From assembly GCA_025351795.1 (NCBI GenBank), contig JANXVG010000074.1:45825-109824 (forward strand): a stretch of DNA of 64,000 nt, given 5' to 3'. This DNA is from Salinibacterium sp. (lineage in GTDB: Bacteria; Actinomycetota; Actinomycetes; Actinomycetales; Microbacteriaceae). This document shows positions 35,782-44,554 of this stretch, piece after piece. The notes under the pieces are model-generated. The model was not told where the DNA came from and searched no databases. It saw only the letters and a program-made list of their open reading frames with translations. The position numbers were made by a program, and so were the translations under genes. The number at the start of each line of letters is the position of its first letter. Position 1 is the first letter of the stretch.

Positions 35782-36575
35782 GCACCCTCTGCCGCGAGCT
35801 CTGCATCGAGGGCCGCCGAACGCGCGGTCACTTGTCTGTCGTGCCACCAGGCGATACCCAGGGCGGCGAAATAGAGCGCGATCATCGGAATCGCGAGCAA
35901 AAACATGGAGATGACGTCTACTGCGGGCGTTGCAATTGCTGTGAACAGCACGATGAGGAGGATCGCCACTCGCCATCCTTTCGCGATCGCCGTGGCCGAC
36001 AGGATGCCGGTGAAATTCAGCAGGACCAGAAACACCGGAAGAATGAACGCGACACCCACGACGAGTACGAGTTTGATAACGAAGTCGTAGTAGCCGCTCG
36101 CGTCCAGGTAGGTCGCATCTTTATTGGACGAAAACGACGCGAGCAGTCTCACCATGTGCGGGAATAGGAACCAGCCACTGGCCGCACCGGCGAAGAACAG
36201 CGGAATGGCCGAGAAGAAGAAGCCGAGAGTGTACTTTTTTTCTCGACGGGTCAGACCGGGAACCAGATACGCGAAAATTTGGTAGAGCCAGACCGGGCTG
36301 GCGGCGATAATTGCGATCGTCATGGCAATCTGAAGCTGAAGTTCGAATGACCCGGTGACGGTCGTATAGATCAGCGAAGCGTTGCGATCCTTGGCAATCT
36401 GCTCGATCGGTACGCGCAGCGAGTTAATGACATAGGGAGCGAGGATGTATCCGCCCACCGCCGCGACTACGATAGCGACCGCCGAAATGACGAGGCGCTT
36501 GCGAAGCTCCAGGAGATGCTTCCCCAGCGACATCCGGCCTTCGTCGCCAGCGCCTCGGCCGGTACGCGTGGCCAC
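35778..36575 (-). CDS. tatC: Sec-independent protein translocase TatC
   Basis: TatC is the receptor for twin-arginine signal peptides. The 265-residue protein has six transmembrane helices beginning after RMSLGKHLLELRKRLVI, the signature SLGKHLLELRKR and a Pro-rich periplasmic loop region PHMVRLLASFSSN. GTG 36575 gives an extended N-terminus; the ATG at 36533 (before SLGKHL) is the alternative. It stands between tatA and helY. tatB is not in the window. Confidence 0.96.
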   Translation of the reverse strand: MATRTGRGAGDEGRMSLGKHLLELRKRLVISAVAIVVAAVGGYILAPYVINSLRVPIEQIAKDRNASLIYTTVTGSFELQLQIAMTIAIIAASPVWLYQIFAYLVPGLTRREKKYTLGFFFSAIPLFFAGAASGWFLFPHMVRLLASFSSNKDATYLDASGYYDFVIKLVLVVGVAFILPVFLVLLNFTGILSATAIAKGWRVAILLIVLFTAIATPAVDVISMFLLAIPMIALYFAALGIAWWHDRQVTARSAALDAELAAEGA

Positions 36576-36580
36576 CGAAA

Positions 36581-36790
36581 CTACGACTTCGGGTCGGGTT
36601 TTGAGGCATCCGGGGTACTGTCGGTGCTCGCGTCAGGCGCTGGCGACTCTGGCTTGATCTCCGAACGGAAGATCTTCATCGACTGGGCGATGCTGCGAGC
36701 GAGGGCGGGAAGCTTGGGTGCACCGAACAGCAGCACGACGATAACGAGGATGATGAGCAGGTGCGGCCATCCGAACGCATTGCCGAACAT
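36581..36790 (-). CDS. tatA: Sec-independent protein translocase TatA
   Basis: The 69-residue protein has one N-terminal membrane helix (WPHLLIILVIVVLLFGAPKLP), the hinge FGAPKLP and an amphipathic helix (ALARSIAQSMKIFRSEI), followed by a disordered acidic tail rich in Pro/Asp/Ser. It oligomerises to form the Tat translocation site. It precedes tatC by 5 bp. Confidence 0.95.
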   Translation of the reverse strand: MFGNAFGWPHLLIILVIVVLLFGAPKLPALARSIAQSMKIFRSEIKPESPAPDASTDSTPDASKPDPKS

Positions 36791-36849
36791 AGCGTCCTCC
36801 TTCGACTGGGGTTACTACCGTGAATGAGTCCAGTCTAACCCGGGTGAAA

Positions 36850-37254
36850 TCAGCCGAGGCGTGCTGACCGAGACTGCTGACGGTGTGGTCGCCGCGGGTG
36901 AGGTGCCGTGAACGATTCGGGCCACTGCACCGTTGTCGCATCGACGGCCACGATCGCCCTTCCCCTGGCCATTCGTTGCTCGCGCCGACGGTAGCGACGC
37001 TCCACTGAGCGCGCGACGCGCGCGGCTCTGCGACTGCGTACAACTCGAATGTCTGCGAGCACCGCGAGCTGTTGTGGTTTGAGCACCACACGGGAATCGA
37101 TCGTCACAAGCACGTCTGCTCTGCCCGCGAGGGCGCTCAAGTCATCGAGTACGCCCATGAATTTGCCCAACAGGGTGACGGCAAAAGCACCCACCACGCT
37201 GACCAGAGCGACTATGAGCGCTGCCCAGATGATGAGCCATGACCACCAAGGCAT
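36850..37254 (-). CDS. Membrane-anchored protein of unknown function
   Basis: The 134-residue protein has one N-terminal membrane helix (about residues 4-30), then a helical basic region (RSRRAARVARSVERRYRRRE) and a Pro/Arg-rich tail. It lies between pafC and tatA and starts 2 bp after the pafC stop, so it is surely co-transcribed with the pafBC-tat genes. A membrane protein in this position is often seen in actinobacteria; its function is unknown. Confidence 0.7.
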   Translation of the reverse strand: MPWWSWLIIWAALIVALVSVVGAFAVTLLGKFMGVLDDLSALAGRADVLVTIDSRVVLKPQQLAVLADIRVVRSRRAARVARSVERRYRRREQRMARGRAIVAVDATTVQWPESFTAPHPRRPHRQQSRSARLG

Positions 37255-37256
37255 AA

Positions 37257-38255
37257 TCAGCCGTCGTAGCGGGCTGCACCGGCCGCAGCCCAGGCCGCCA
37301 CGACATCTCGTGCCTCGGTGGGTTCAATCACTGTCGCGACGCCTGGCATGCTCGCGATCAGGCGCTTGAGCCCGTGGTAGTGGGAAACGCGCACCGACGT
37401 TCGGAGGCGGCCGTTGATTTCGGTCGTTGTCGAACCGTCTCGAACGTAGTCGGCCAGCAGTGGAGCGGCAGCACTCGCAACATCAATCGTGACCATGAGG
37501 TCGTCTGCCGAGCCCTCAAACAGGGTGTCTGGAAGAACGACATCGTCGGCCCCGAAAGTCATTGCCTCGTCGGTCAGCGCGGGTTCCGAGATGCGATCGA
37601 TGCGAAAAGTGCGTACCGCCTCGCGCAAGTGACACCAGCCACGCAGATACCAGTCGGCATCCACCGACTCAACACGCAGGGCGTCTACCGTGCGACGCTC
37701 GAGTTCACCACGCGAGTTCAGATAGTCGAATTCGATGGCTGTGCCGCGTTCCACAGAGTCGCGGATGAGGGCGAGGGTCATGTCGGTCTCGCTCGCTTCC
37801 ACGGCCACCTCGCTTGGACTACCGGTGGCGCCCCTGGCAAGTTTGGACATCAGCGAGGAGATCGTACTGCGGTCAGCGTGCTCGGGCAGCCCCGACAGGT
37901 ACTGCAGTCCGGCGATGAGGGCTGCGGCTTCTCGCGCGGAGAATCGCGGAGAGTCGTCGATGGCGACCAAGTTAGTGAGCACGATCTGATCGTTCTCTTC
38001 GAGGTCATCCCACGCGATATCGAACAGGTCGCCATGCTGGTATTGGGCCGTTTCGCCGGGGACGCCAGACACTCCGATGAGGCGCACGGCCTCGCGAATT
38101 TGATCTTTCGTAACGCCAAAGTGGGCCGCCGCTTCTGTGACGCTCACGCGATCGTGATCCATCAGGTACGGCACCAGTGAGAGCAGGAACGTGAGTTTGT
38201 CCTGGGCCTGGAACGGCCCGGCTTTCTTCTGAGGCATCAGCTTCTTCTTAGGCAT
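37257..38255 (-). CDS. pafC: WYL-domain transcriptional regulator PafC
   Basis: PafC is one half of the PafBC activator that controls the LexA/RecA-independent DNA damage response in actinobacteria. The 332-residue protein has an N-terminal winged helix (residues about 25-75, VSVTEAAAHFGVTKDQIREA) and a WYL domain carrying DWYLRGWCHLREAVRTFRID, thought to sense ssDNA. It overlaps pafB by 8 bp. The protein's operon role is in DNA damage gene control, not proteasome assembly as its name suggests. Confidence 0.92.
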   Translation of the reverse strand: MPKKKLMPQKKAGPFQAQDKLTFLLSLVPYLMDHDRVSVTEAAAHFGVTKDQIREAVRLIGVSGVPGETAQYQHGDLFDIAWDDLEENDQIVLTNLVAIDDSPRFSAREAAALIAGLQYLSGLPEHADRSTISSLMSKLARGATGSPSEVAVEASETDMTLALIRDSVERGTAIEFDYLNSRGELERRTVDALRVESVDADWYLRGWCHLREAVRTFRIDRISEPALTDEAMTFGADDVVLPDTLFEGSADDLMVTIDVASAAAPLLADYVRDGSTTTEINGRLRTSVRVSHYHGLKRLIASMPGVATVIEPTEARDVVAAWAAAGAARYDG

Positions 38256-39279
38256 GATCCGCCGCTGTTCGGTGAAGTCTGCTCAGTACCGCTGCGCGCA
38301 AGGCTGCCGGTGACACCACGAGTACCTCGGGCCCAAACCCAGCGAGCTCGTCCGCAAAAATGTTGATGTCTGAATAGTGCAGCTCGAACGAGCCATTCGG
38401 CAGTGCGGTTGTACTGCGGCGCTTGAACAAGCGGGTCGAAGCATCGGTTCCCGGCTCGACCTGCACAACGGCCGAGTGCGAGTTCCAGACATCGTCGAGT
38501 TCTTCGAGGGCACGCGCCGCGTGGTTGCCGACTGGGGGTATGAAGGTCGTTCCGGTGAGCACGATCTGACTCACGATCCGGCGAAGCAGAAAGGTCTTGG
38601 TCGCACCCGACTCAGGTTCTTGTGCATAGAGGTGCCAGCGACCCTGATGCTGGATGAGCGCGAGCGGCTCGACCGTGCGCAGTTGAGCGTCCGCCTCGCT
38701 CGGCTTGAGGTAGGAAAAGCGCACGATGGCGTTCTTCTCGAGCGCAGTGCTCAGCGGTTCGAACGCCGCCTCTCGAACCCGAAGACTTGGTGCGTATCCG
38801 AGAACCGGCTCATCGGGCGTCACACCGAGCGAGCGCAGCTTGAGAATCGCGCGCCGGGACTCACCAGACAGCGACCCTTCACGCCAGACCATTGCCGCAA
38901 GGTTCAACAGTGTGGTCTCTTCCGGCGAGAACCGGATGTCGGCGGGCAGGTCATAGGCACCGCGTGGGATGCGATACCTCAGATTGTGATTGTTGCCGAC
39001 CTGACCGGGACTATCGACGGTTTCGAGCGGCACCCCGAGGTCGCGAATGTCATCTTTGTCGCGTTCGAACTGGCGTTCCAGATTCGCATTGTCACCCGAA
39101 ATCGAGTATTTCTGCCGGTAGCCCTGAACGGTCGACAGGATCTCGCTCTTGGTGAGGCCCGTCTCGGTCGCCAGCAGAGCGAGGACGAGGCTAAACAGCC
39201 TCTCCTCGACCGGAACTCGTGGTTGCGTACTCGCTGGTGGCACGAGAATCATCCTATGTTCGGGATACCCGGCCTGCAT
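38248..39279 (-). CDS. pafB: WYL-domain transcriptional regulator PafB
   Basis: The 343-residue partner of PafC has the family N-terminus (VEERLFSLVLALLATETGLT, KSEILSTVQGYRQ) with helix-turn-helix, then a WYL domain where the tryptophan-tyrosine-leucine is GRWHLYAQEP, with His for Tyr. The two proteins act as a heterodimer. Start ATG 39279 is the longest reading; ATG 39252 is an alternative. It is preceded by the FKBP lipoprotein gene and not by pafA, which often precedes it elsewhere. Confidence 0.92.
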   Translation of the reverse strand: MQAGYPEHRMILVPPASTQPRVPVEERLFSLVLALLATETGLTKSEILSTVQGYRQKYSISGDNANLERQFERDKDDIRDLGVPLETVDSPGQVGNNHNLRYRIPRGAYDLPADIRFSPEETTLLNLAAMVWREGSLSGESRRAILKLRSLGVTPDEPVLGYAPSLRVREAAFEPLSTALEKNAIVRFSYLKPSEADAQLRTVEPLALIQHQGRWHLYAQEPESGATKTFLLRRIVSQIVLTGTTFIPPVGNHAARALEELDDVWNSHSAVVQVEPGTDASTRLFKRRSTTALPNGSFELHYSDINIFADELAGFGPEVLVVSPAALRAAVLSRLHRTAADHA

Positions 39280-39310
39280 CGGCGGGTTTCGCGCGGACTG
39301 CCTGCGAGTC

Positions 39311-40291
39311 TTACTGGATACCGAGTATATCCAACACGTAAATCAGGGTCGAGCCCTCAGGAACTGTCGCCGGAGCTGAGCCCGCTGGATAGCCGTACTG
39401 TGGCGGAACGATCAGCACGATCTGCGATCCGACTCTTTGGCCAATCAGTGCGCCCCCCAGGCTGGGCACGATTCCGGCGGCCGGATCACCCGTGCCGTTT
39501 GCCACGATCGTGGCGGCCTTGTGGGCATCCCAGGTGGAGTCGACAACAGTCTTGGTCTCCCAGATCACGCTCGTGAACTGGATAACAACATTGTCATCCT
39601 CTTTCACTTTCGCTCCGCTGCCAGCCTTGAGTACCTCGTGCGTGAGGGCGATTGGAGCGGCAGTGTGGGGGATGGCAAGTCCTGGTTGGCCGTTGGGTGC
39701 GAGCGCGATTGAGGGAAAACCCGCCTGCGGCAATTGGTCGACGCCGTTGGCCTTGCCAAGGAAGCCTCGTTGCACGTCGAGGACGAGCGCGAGCGTGCTC
39801 GTCGGGGTGAGCCCGTACGAGGTGAGATCTTTGTCGCCGAAGAGCGCCTTCACGCTAGTGGTTGCCACGAACCGCGATCCGACCGTCGAGCACTGCAGGA
39901 GCCCGCCGAGAACGTCAGCACCAGGACCCACGATGCGGCGCACAGCGCCCGCCGGATCATAGCTCGACGAGGTCAGCACAGCGCCCGTCGTCGCGTTGTA
40001 CGCGGTGATCTGGAAGTCAACTACCTGGCCGGGGAACAGCGGAAGTCCCTTGCCGGCAGAGATCTCAGTCACTTGGCTGCCCTGGGCAATGAGCGGGGTA
40101 GGGAATGTCGCAGACGGATCCTTGCCGAAGCCACCCACCGCATTCACTTGGGCGGATGCGGTGCCCGAGTCGTAAGTGGGAACGCAGTTAGCGAGGTTCG
40201 AGGCCGGGCTTCCACCGCAGGCAGACAGCGACACCAGAAGACCTGCGGCAACAACGAGCGCGGGAATCTTGCGCACGAACCCTCTTTTCAT
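39311..40291 (-). CDS. FKBP-type peptidyl-prolyl isomerase lipoprotein
   Basis: The 326-residue protein has a lipoprotein signal ending SLSACGG (lipobox LSAC), then two FKBP-like domains: a degenerate one (about residues 65-180) and a better-preserved C-terminal one (VKEDDNVVIQFTSVIWETKT through IVPPQYGYPAGSAP and TLIYVLDILGI). It should fold or chaperone secreted proteins at the outer face. It is found upstream of pafB as in other actinobacteria, where it flanks the proteasome locus. Confidence 0.9.
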   Translation of the reverse strand: MKRGFVRKIPALVVAAGLLVSLSACGGSPASNLANCVPTYDSGTASAQVNAVGGFGKDPSATFPTPLIAQGSQVTEISAGKGLPLFPGQVVDFQITAYNATTGAVLTSSSYDPAGAVRRIVGPGADVLGGLLQCSTVGSRFVATTSVKALFGDKDLTSYGLTPTSTLALVLDVQRGFLGKANGVDQLPQAGFPSIALAPNGQPGLAIPHTAAPIALTHEVLKAGSGAKVKEDDNVVIQFTSVIWETKTVVDSTWDAHKAATIVANGTGDPAAGIVPSLGGALIGQRVGSQIVLIVPPQYGYPAGSAPATVPEGSTLIYVLDILGIQ

Positions 40292-40314
40292 CGACTAGGA
40301 AGTACCGCCCAACT

Positions 40315-41304
40315 CTACCGGTCGGTTGCTGACGCTTTCGCGGCGGTTGCCTGCGCTTCGCGCGCCGTTTTTCGCAACCTCTTGTCGCTCGAGGTGCGCT
40401 CCCCCAGAGCCCCCGGGGTCCACGCTTCAACGTCGTCGTCTGTGTAGTCAGATTTGGATGCACGTCGCTTGAGGGCGGGCAGTTCGGCACCGGGTGCGAG
40501 CCTGCGCGCAGTGAGGAGAAAGCCGGTGTGGCCGATCATCCGGTGGTCGGGGCGTACTGCGAGTCCCTCGACGTGCCAGGTGCGGATGAGCGTCTCGGTA
40601 GAATCGGGTTCGGTGAATAGCCCCGTACCGCGAATAGCCTCCGCCACGCGAGACAGCTGGGTCACCGTGGCGATGTAGCAGACGATCACGCCACCCGGGG
40701 TCAGGGCCGCTGCGCACGCCTCAAGACACTCCCACGGGGCGAGCATGTCAAGCACGACGCGATCAACGGAACCGGCCGCACCGGATATCGGCAGTGCCTC
40801 GGCGAGGTCCCCCACCGTGACCGTCCAGTTGGCAGGTGTTCCGCCGAGAAAACTCGCGACGTTGCCGGTTGCCACGTCGGCGAATTCCTGCCGACGCTCG
40901 AACGAATGGAGTGAGCCGCTCGGCCCGATGGCACGCAGCAGCCACAGCGAGAGTGCACCGGATCCGACGCCGGCCTCGACAACCGTTGCTCCCGGGAAGA
41001 TGTCAGCTTGGCCCACGATCTGCGCTGCATCTTTTGGGTAGACGATGGCGGCACCGCGCGGCATCGACATGACGAAGTCGGTGAGCAGCGGTCGCAGTGC
41101 GAGGTATTCGATGCCGTTGGACGAGGTGATTACCGAACCGTCAGGGCGACCAATGATGAGATCGTGGCTGAGCACTCCGCGATGGGTGTGGAAGGCGCCA
41201 CCCGCTTCGAGGGTGACAGTGTTGAGACGTTCCTTCGGCCCAGTGAGCTGCACGCGGTCTCCGGCGCGGAAGGGGCCGCTTTGGCGGCGGACCGCGTCGT
41301 TCAT
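40315..41304 (-). CDS. trmI: tRNA (adenine-58-N1)-methyltransferase TrmI
   Basis: This 329-residue SAM-dependent enzyme methylates adenine-58 in the T-loop of tRNA. A small N-terminal beta domain (GDRVQLTGPKERLNTVTLE) precedes the Rossmann fold with SAM motif VEAGVGSGALSLWLL, acidic tip SFERRQEF and DRVVLDMLAPWECLEA. Start ATG 41304 overlaps the HAD stop as ATGA. In many actinobacteria trmI stands next to arc/mpa of the proteasome operon; here the next gene is the FKBP lipoprotein. Confidence 0.94.
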   Translation of the reverse strand: MNDAVRRQSGPFRAGDRVQLTGPKERLNTVTLEAGGAFHTHRGVLSHDLIIGRPDGSVITSSNGIEYLALRPLLTDFVMSMPRGAAIVYPKDAAQIVGQADIFPGATVVEAGVGSGALSLWLLRAIGPSGSLHSFERRQEFADVATGNVASFLGGTPANWTVTVGDLAEALPISGAAGSVDRVVLDMLAPWECLEACAAALTPGGVIVCYIATVTQLSRVAEAIRGTGLFTEPDSTETLIRTWHVEGLAVRPDHRMIGHTGFLLTARRLAPGAELPALKRRASKSDYTDDDVEAWTPGALGERTSSDKRLRKTAREAQATAAKASATDR

Positions 41305-41966
41305 GCCCGTGCCCGGTGCGGCATTAGTGCGCGGAGGTCAGCAAGGCTGCGCCCCGCCAGTGTCGGCCACAGCGTGTATGCCGGGCTCTCATCGAGTTCG
41401 ACGACGTGCGGCACCCCAATCGCGATGGTCCCGGCGGCCACAGCCGAGCCGAGCCCGGCGCGGGAGTCTTCGATTGCGATGCAGTCGGAGGGGTCGACGC
41501 CAAGAAGCTCGGCCGCGTGCAGATACGCCTCTGGGTCGGGCTTTGCGTGCTTTACGTCGTCGCCGCCGACAACGAAATCGAAACCACCCTCGGTCTGCCC
41601 GGCTACGAAATCGGCGAGCAATCGACGCGACATGGTGACGAGTGCAGTGGGAATTTTGGCGTCCCGAATCTCGGCGAGCAATTCGCGCGCGCCCGGTCGC
41701 CACGGAATCGACTCGCGAACCTGCTCGAGCACGCGAGCGGTCAAAGCCTGCACGATTTCCTCGGTCGTGAGCTCGACACCCTTGGACTGCAGAATCTGGG
41801 CGGAGTACTCGAGACCCTGCCCGACGAGTTCGAGCGCCTCGTCGTGGGTCCACGTCCCACCAAAGTTCTCGACGAGCGCGGTCTCCGCCGCAATCCAGTA
41901 CGGCTCGGTGTCGACGAGCGTGCCGTCCATGTCCCAGAGAACGGCTGCTGGTTGCGTTTCGATCAC
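41301..41966 (-). CDS. HAD-superfamily phosphatase (beta-phosphoglucomutase-like)
   Basis: The 221-residue protein has the HAD core: WDMDGTLVDTEPYW (nucleophile Asp), TMSRRLLADF-type TALVTMSRR (motif II Thr/Ser), and AKPDPEAYLHAAELLG with DCIAIEDSRAGLGSA (motifs III/IV). A helical cap between motifs I and II indicates subclass IA, like phosphoglycolate or sugar phosphatases. GTG 41966 is preferred because a longer reading (41999-42011) runs into the divergent PAC2 promoter. It is coupled to trmI by a 4-bp overlap. Confidence 0.87.
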   Translation of the reverse strand: MIETQPAAVLWDMDGTLVDTEPYWIAAETALVENFGGTWTHDEALELVGQGLEYSAQILQSKGVELTTEEIVQALTARVLEQVRESIPWRPGARELLAEIRDAKIPTALVTMSRRLLADFVAGQTEGGFDFVVGGDDVKHAKPDPEAYLHAAELLGVDPSDCIAIEDSRAGLGSAVAAGTIAIGVPHVVELDESPAYTLWPTLAGRSLADLRALMPHRARA

Positions 41967-42039
41967 AACCAGCAATCGTAGTTCTATCCTTGGGAGAGGA
42001 ACGGCCGCCACCGAGGCGACCGCAGTAGGGGTTCATCAG

Positions 42040-42921
42040 GTGTCAGTGAGCACGGAGTTTTCACACGGACGGCTGCTCGTCGTCGCGTTTGAGGGCTGGA
42101 ATGATGCGGGCGAAGCGGCGAGCGGTGCCGTGCGCACCCTCAAGGAACAACTCGATGTCTCGGCGATCAAGGAGCTTGATCCGGAGGACTACTTCGATTA
42201 CCAGTTCAACCGCCCGTCGATCGCGGTCGATGAGGACGGCAACCGCACGCTGAGCTGGCCCGGGGTCACCATGTACGGCCCGAATGACGATGCGAAGGTG
42301 CACCTGCTCATCGGAACAGAGCCATCGCGCGGCTGGAAAACGTTCACCGCCGAGATTGTGGATGCCATGGGGGCCTTCGAGATCTCGGGCGTGGTCTTCC
42401 TCGGTGCGATGCTCGCCGACGTGCCGCACTCGCGCCCAATCTCGGTGTTCGTGTCGAGCGAGAACGTGAAAGTTCGCGAACAGTTCTCGATCGAGCGCAG
42501 TTCGTACGAGGGGCCAGTCGGAATCCTCTCGGTGTTGGCGGATGCCGCCGAGAAGGCCGGCATACCCGCGATCTCGATCTGGGCATCCGTTCCGCACTAC
42601 GTGCACAACGCGCCAAGCCCGAAAGCCACGCTTGCCCTGATCGACAAGCTTGAGGAGATCATCGACATCGTAATCCCCCGCGGCGATCTGTTGGATGAGG
42701 CAACAGCGTGGGAGAAGGGTATCGACGCGCTTGCCGGCGATGATGATGATATGGCGTCGTACATTGAACAACTCGAACAGGCTCGTGACACGGTCGACTC
42801 CCCCGAGGCGAGCGGCGAGGCCATAGCGAAAGAGTTTGAGCGTTACTTGCGCCGCGGTGGCGATGGAAAGCCGGATTCCGGTGCAGCAGGCGAAGACCCC
42901 TGGCGGCCAAAAGACTACTGA
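42040..42921 (+). CDS. PAC2-family protein (proteasome assembly chaperone-like)
   Basis: The 293-residue protein belongs to the PAC2 family, an alpha/beta fold found in archaeal and eukaryotic proteasome assembly factors and common in actinobacteria. Signature regions are LVVAFEGWNDAGEAASGAV near the N-terminus, the VHLLIGTEPSRGWKTF block and VVFLGAMLADVPHSRPI. Role in bacteria is unknown. GTG 42040 has AGGGGT upstream; GTG 42046 is a near alternative. Despite the name, no 20S proteasome gene is nearby. Confidence 0.9.
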   Translation: MSVSTEFSHGRLLVVAFEGWNDAGEAASGAVRTLKEQLDVSAIKELDPEDYFDYQFNRPSIAVDEDGNRTLSWPGVTMYGPNDDAKVHLLIGTEPSRGWKTFTAEIVDAMGAFEISGVVFLGAMLADVPHSRPISVFVSSENVKVREQFSIERSSYEGPVGILSVLADAAEKAGIPAISIWASVPHYVHNAPSPKATLALIDKLEEIIDIVIPRGDLLDEATAWEKGIDALAGDDDDMASYIEQLEQARDTVDSPEASGEAIAKEFERYLRRGGDGKPDSGAAGEDPWRPKDY

Positions 42922-43095
42922 GCCCGATCCATGCTCGGAGTCGCTCGGTGCCCGTTTCGAGGCGCCGAGAGTCTTGCAGAGGGGCGACTGGCTGCCGGAA
43001 GATCCTGCCGTTGCGGGGAGCAGGCCCGACGACCATGGCGCGGGCAGCACGCCCGACCGAGCAACCACGGCGTGCTGGGCGGGGCACGCGAATCG

Positions 43096-44454
43096 CTAGA
43101 CGCGGCGGTAGCGCAGCCTGATTCCCAGAAGCGCATCGATCGCATCGATCGTGGCTACCGTGGCTGGCTCGCCGGTTGCGATGGCGGCGTCAATCAGAGC
43201 AATCGCGTGTGGCGTGCTCAGGTCGTTCGCGATCGCTTTGCGTATTGCGTCGACGATCGATGGCGAGTCGACCGCCGGTGGTGAGACCGTCATCGATGCC
43301 ATCGTCGTTGAGGAGAGCCGCACCGCCCAGTTCTCCCACCGGGCTAGGCGAGAGACCGCCGCAGCGAGTAACTGGTCGGTCCACTCCCAGTCGTGACGAT
43401 AATGCTGAGCGAGGATGGCAAGGCGGATCGCCCGCGGGTCGGTACCGGCGGCCACGAAATCGGACACGAGCACGATATTGCCGAGCGACTTGCTCATCTT
43501 CTCACCCCGGTACGACACCATTCCGGTGTGCGCATACAGTTCGGCGAGTGGCTTTCCCGAGAGAGCGGCGGTGTGGCCGGCGCTGAATTCGTGGTGCGGG
43601 AATATGAGGTCGCGCCCACCGCCTTTGACCGTCACCGGGATGTCGAGAAACGCCTGCGCAATCACCGAACACTCGATATGCCAGCCGGGGCGGCCAGCGC
43701 CCAGCACCGTGGTCCACGACGGTTCGCCGTCGCGCGCCGTACGCCACAGCAAAGGATCGAGTGGGTCACGCTTACCTGGTCGCTCGGGGTCTCCACCGCG
43801 CTCGGCCGACAGGGCCAGCATGGTCGCGACATCCAGGTGACTTTCGTCACCGAGCGTCCACGGTGATGTTGCAGACGCCCGTGCGCTGTCGAAGTACACA
43901 TCGCCGTCGAGCCGATAGGCGATATCCCGTTCCAGCAGGGAATCGACCGCTGCTGCGATGGGATCCATCATCTCCGTCACGGCGATGTAGTGGTCAGGCG
44001 GAATGACCCCGAGCGATTCCATGTCACAGCGGAACAGGTTGGTCTGCTCACGGGCGAGGTCGTGCCAGTCGACGTGGTCGCGTGCTGCGCGCTCGAGAAG
44101 CGGGTCGTCGACATCCGTCGAGTTCTGCACGTAGCGCACCTGGAATCCGCCATCAAGCCAGAGGCGGATGAGCGTGTCGAATGCGAGGTAGGTGGCCGCA
44201 TGTCCGATGTGGGTTGCATCGTACGGCGTGATTCCGCACACGTAGATGCCCACCACGGAGTTACGCCCTCCAGAGTTGCGCCCTCCAGAGTTGCCGACGA
44301 CAGAGTTGCCGACGACCGAGCCGACGGCCACGGAATTGCCGGCCGTGGCGATTGGCCGGGCATCCGCCAGCTCACCCCGCGCGGTGTCGAAGATGCGCGG
44401 AACTGGCGCGTTCCCAGGAAGCCGAGGAACCTCGGGTCGGCTCCAAGACTTCAC
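43096..44454 (-). CDS. mshC: Mycothiol cysteine ligase MshC with repeat insertion
   Basis: MshC joins L-cysteine to GlcN-Ins in mycothiol synthesis using ATP. It is a class I aminoacyl-tRNA-synthetase fold, with the zinc Cys in YVCGITPYDATHIGHA (HIGH-like) and KMSKS in GEKMSKSLGN. The 452 residues exceed the ~412 usual, because residues about 35-67 are a low-complexity tract (VAVGS, VVGNS, VVGNS, GGRNS, GGRNS) encoded by a 15-bp repeat, placed just before the HIGH region. The rest is intact. CysS is excluded by the shorter C-terminus and by context with PAC2 and uppP. Confidence 0.9.
   Translation of the reverse strand: MKSWSRPEVPRLPGNAPVPRIFDTARGELADARPIATAGNSVAVGSVVGNSVVGNSGGRNSGGRNSVVGIYVCGITPYDATHIGHAATYLAFDTLIRLWLDGGFQVRYVQNSTDVDDPLLERAARDHVDWHDLAREQTNLFRCDMESLGVIPPDHYIAVTEMMDPIAAAVDSLLERDIAYRLDGDVYFDSARASATSPWTLGDESHLDVATMLALSAERGGDPERPGKRDPLDPLLWRTARDGEPSWTTVLGAGRPGWHIECSVIAQAFLDIPVTVKGGGRDLIFPHHEFSAGHTAALSGKPLAELYAHTGMVSYRGEKMSKSLGNIVLVSDFVAAGTDPRAIRLAILAQHYRHDWEWTDQLLAAAVSRLARWENWAVRLSSTTMASMTVSPPAVDSPSIVDAIRKAIANDLSTPHAIALIDAAIATGEPATVATIDAIDALLGIRLRYRRV
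44259..44348. repeat. 15-bp tandem repeat array inside mshC
   Basis: Six degenerate 15-bp units (starts 44259, 44274, 44289, 44304, 44319, 44334) preserve frame and encode pentapeptides ending in Asn-Ser or Gly-Ser. Neighbouring units are nearly identical in pairs, which points to recent slippage or unequal crossing-over. Confidence 0.85.
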
Positions 44455-44554
44455 TGTGCGATTCTACCGGCGAGCGCGAGTGCGCGACGCACGTGGCCGG
44501 GCCGCGCTGCCGACCGGGGCCCTTTGCCTGCCGGGCCGCGTTGCCGAGTGCGAT

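Noticed and set aside
38377..39576. Plus-strand 399-codon frame opposite pafB
   Set aside because: Antisense to a well-conserved gene, with Arg-rich composition.
41008..42039. Long N-terminal extension of the PAC2 protein
   Set aside because: The frame upstream of 42040 is antisense to the HAD and TrmI genes; the conserved PAC2 start is near GTG 42040.
42061..43068. Minus-strand 335-codon frame opposite the PAC2 gene
   Set aside because: Arg/His/Val-rich antisense of a conserved PAC2 protein.
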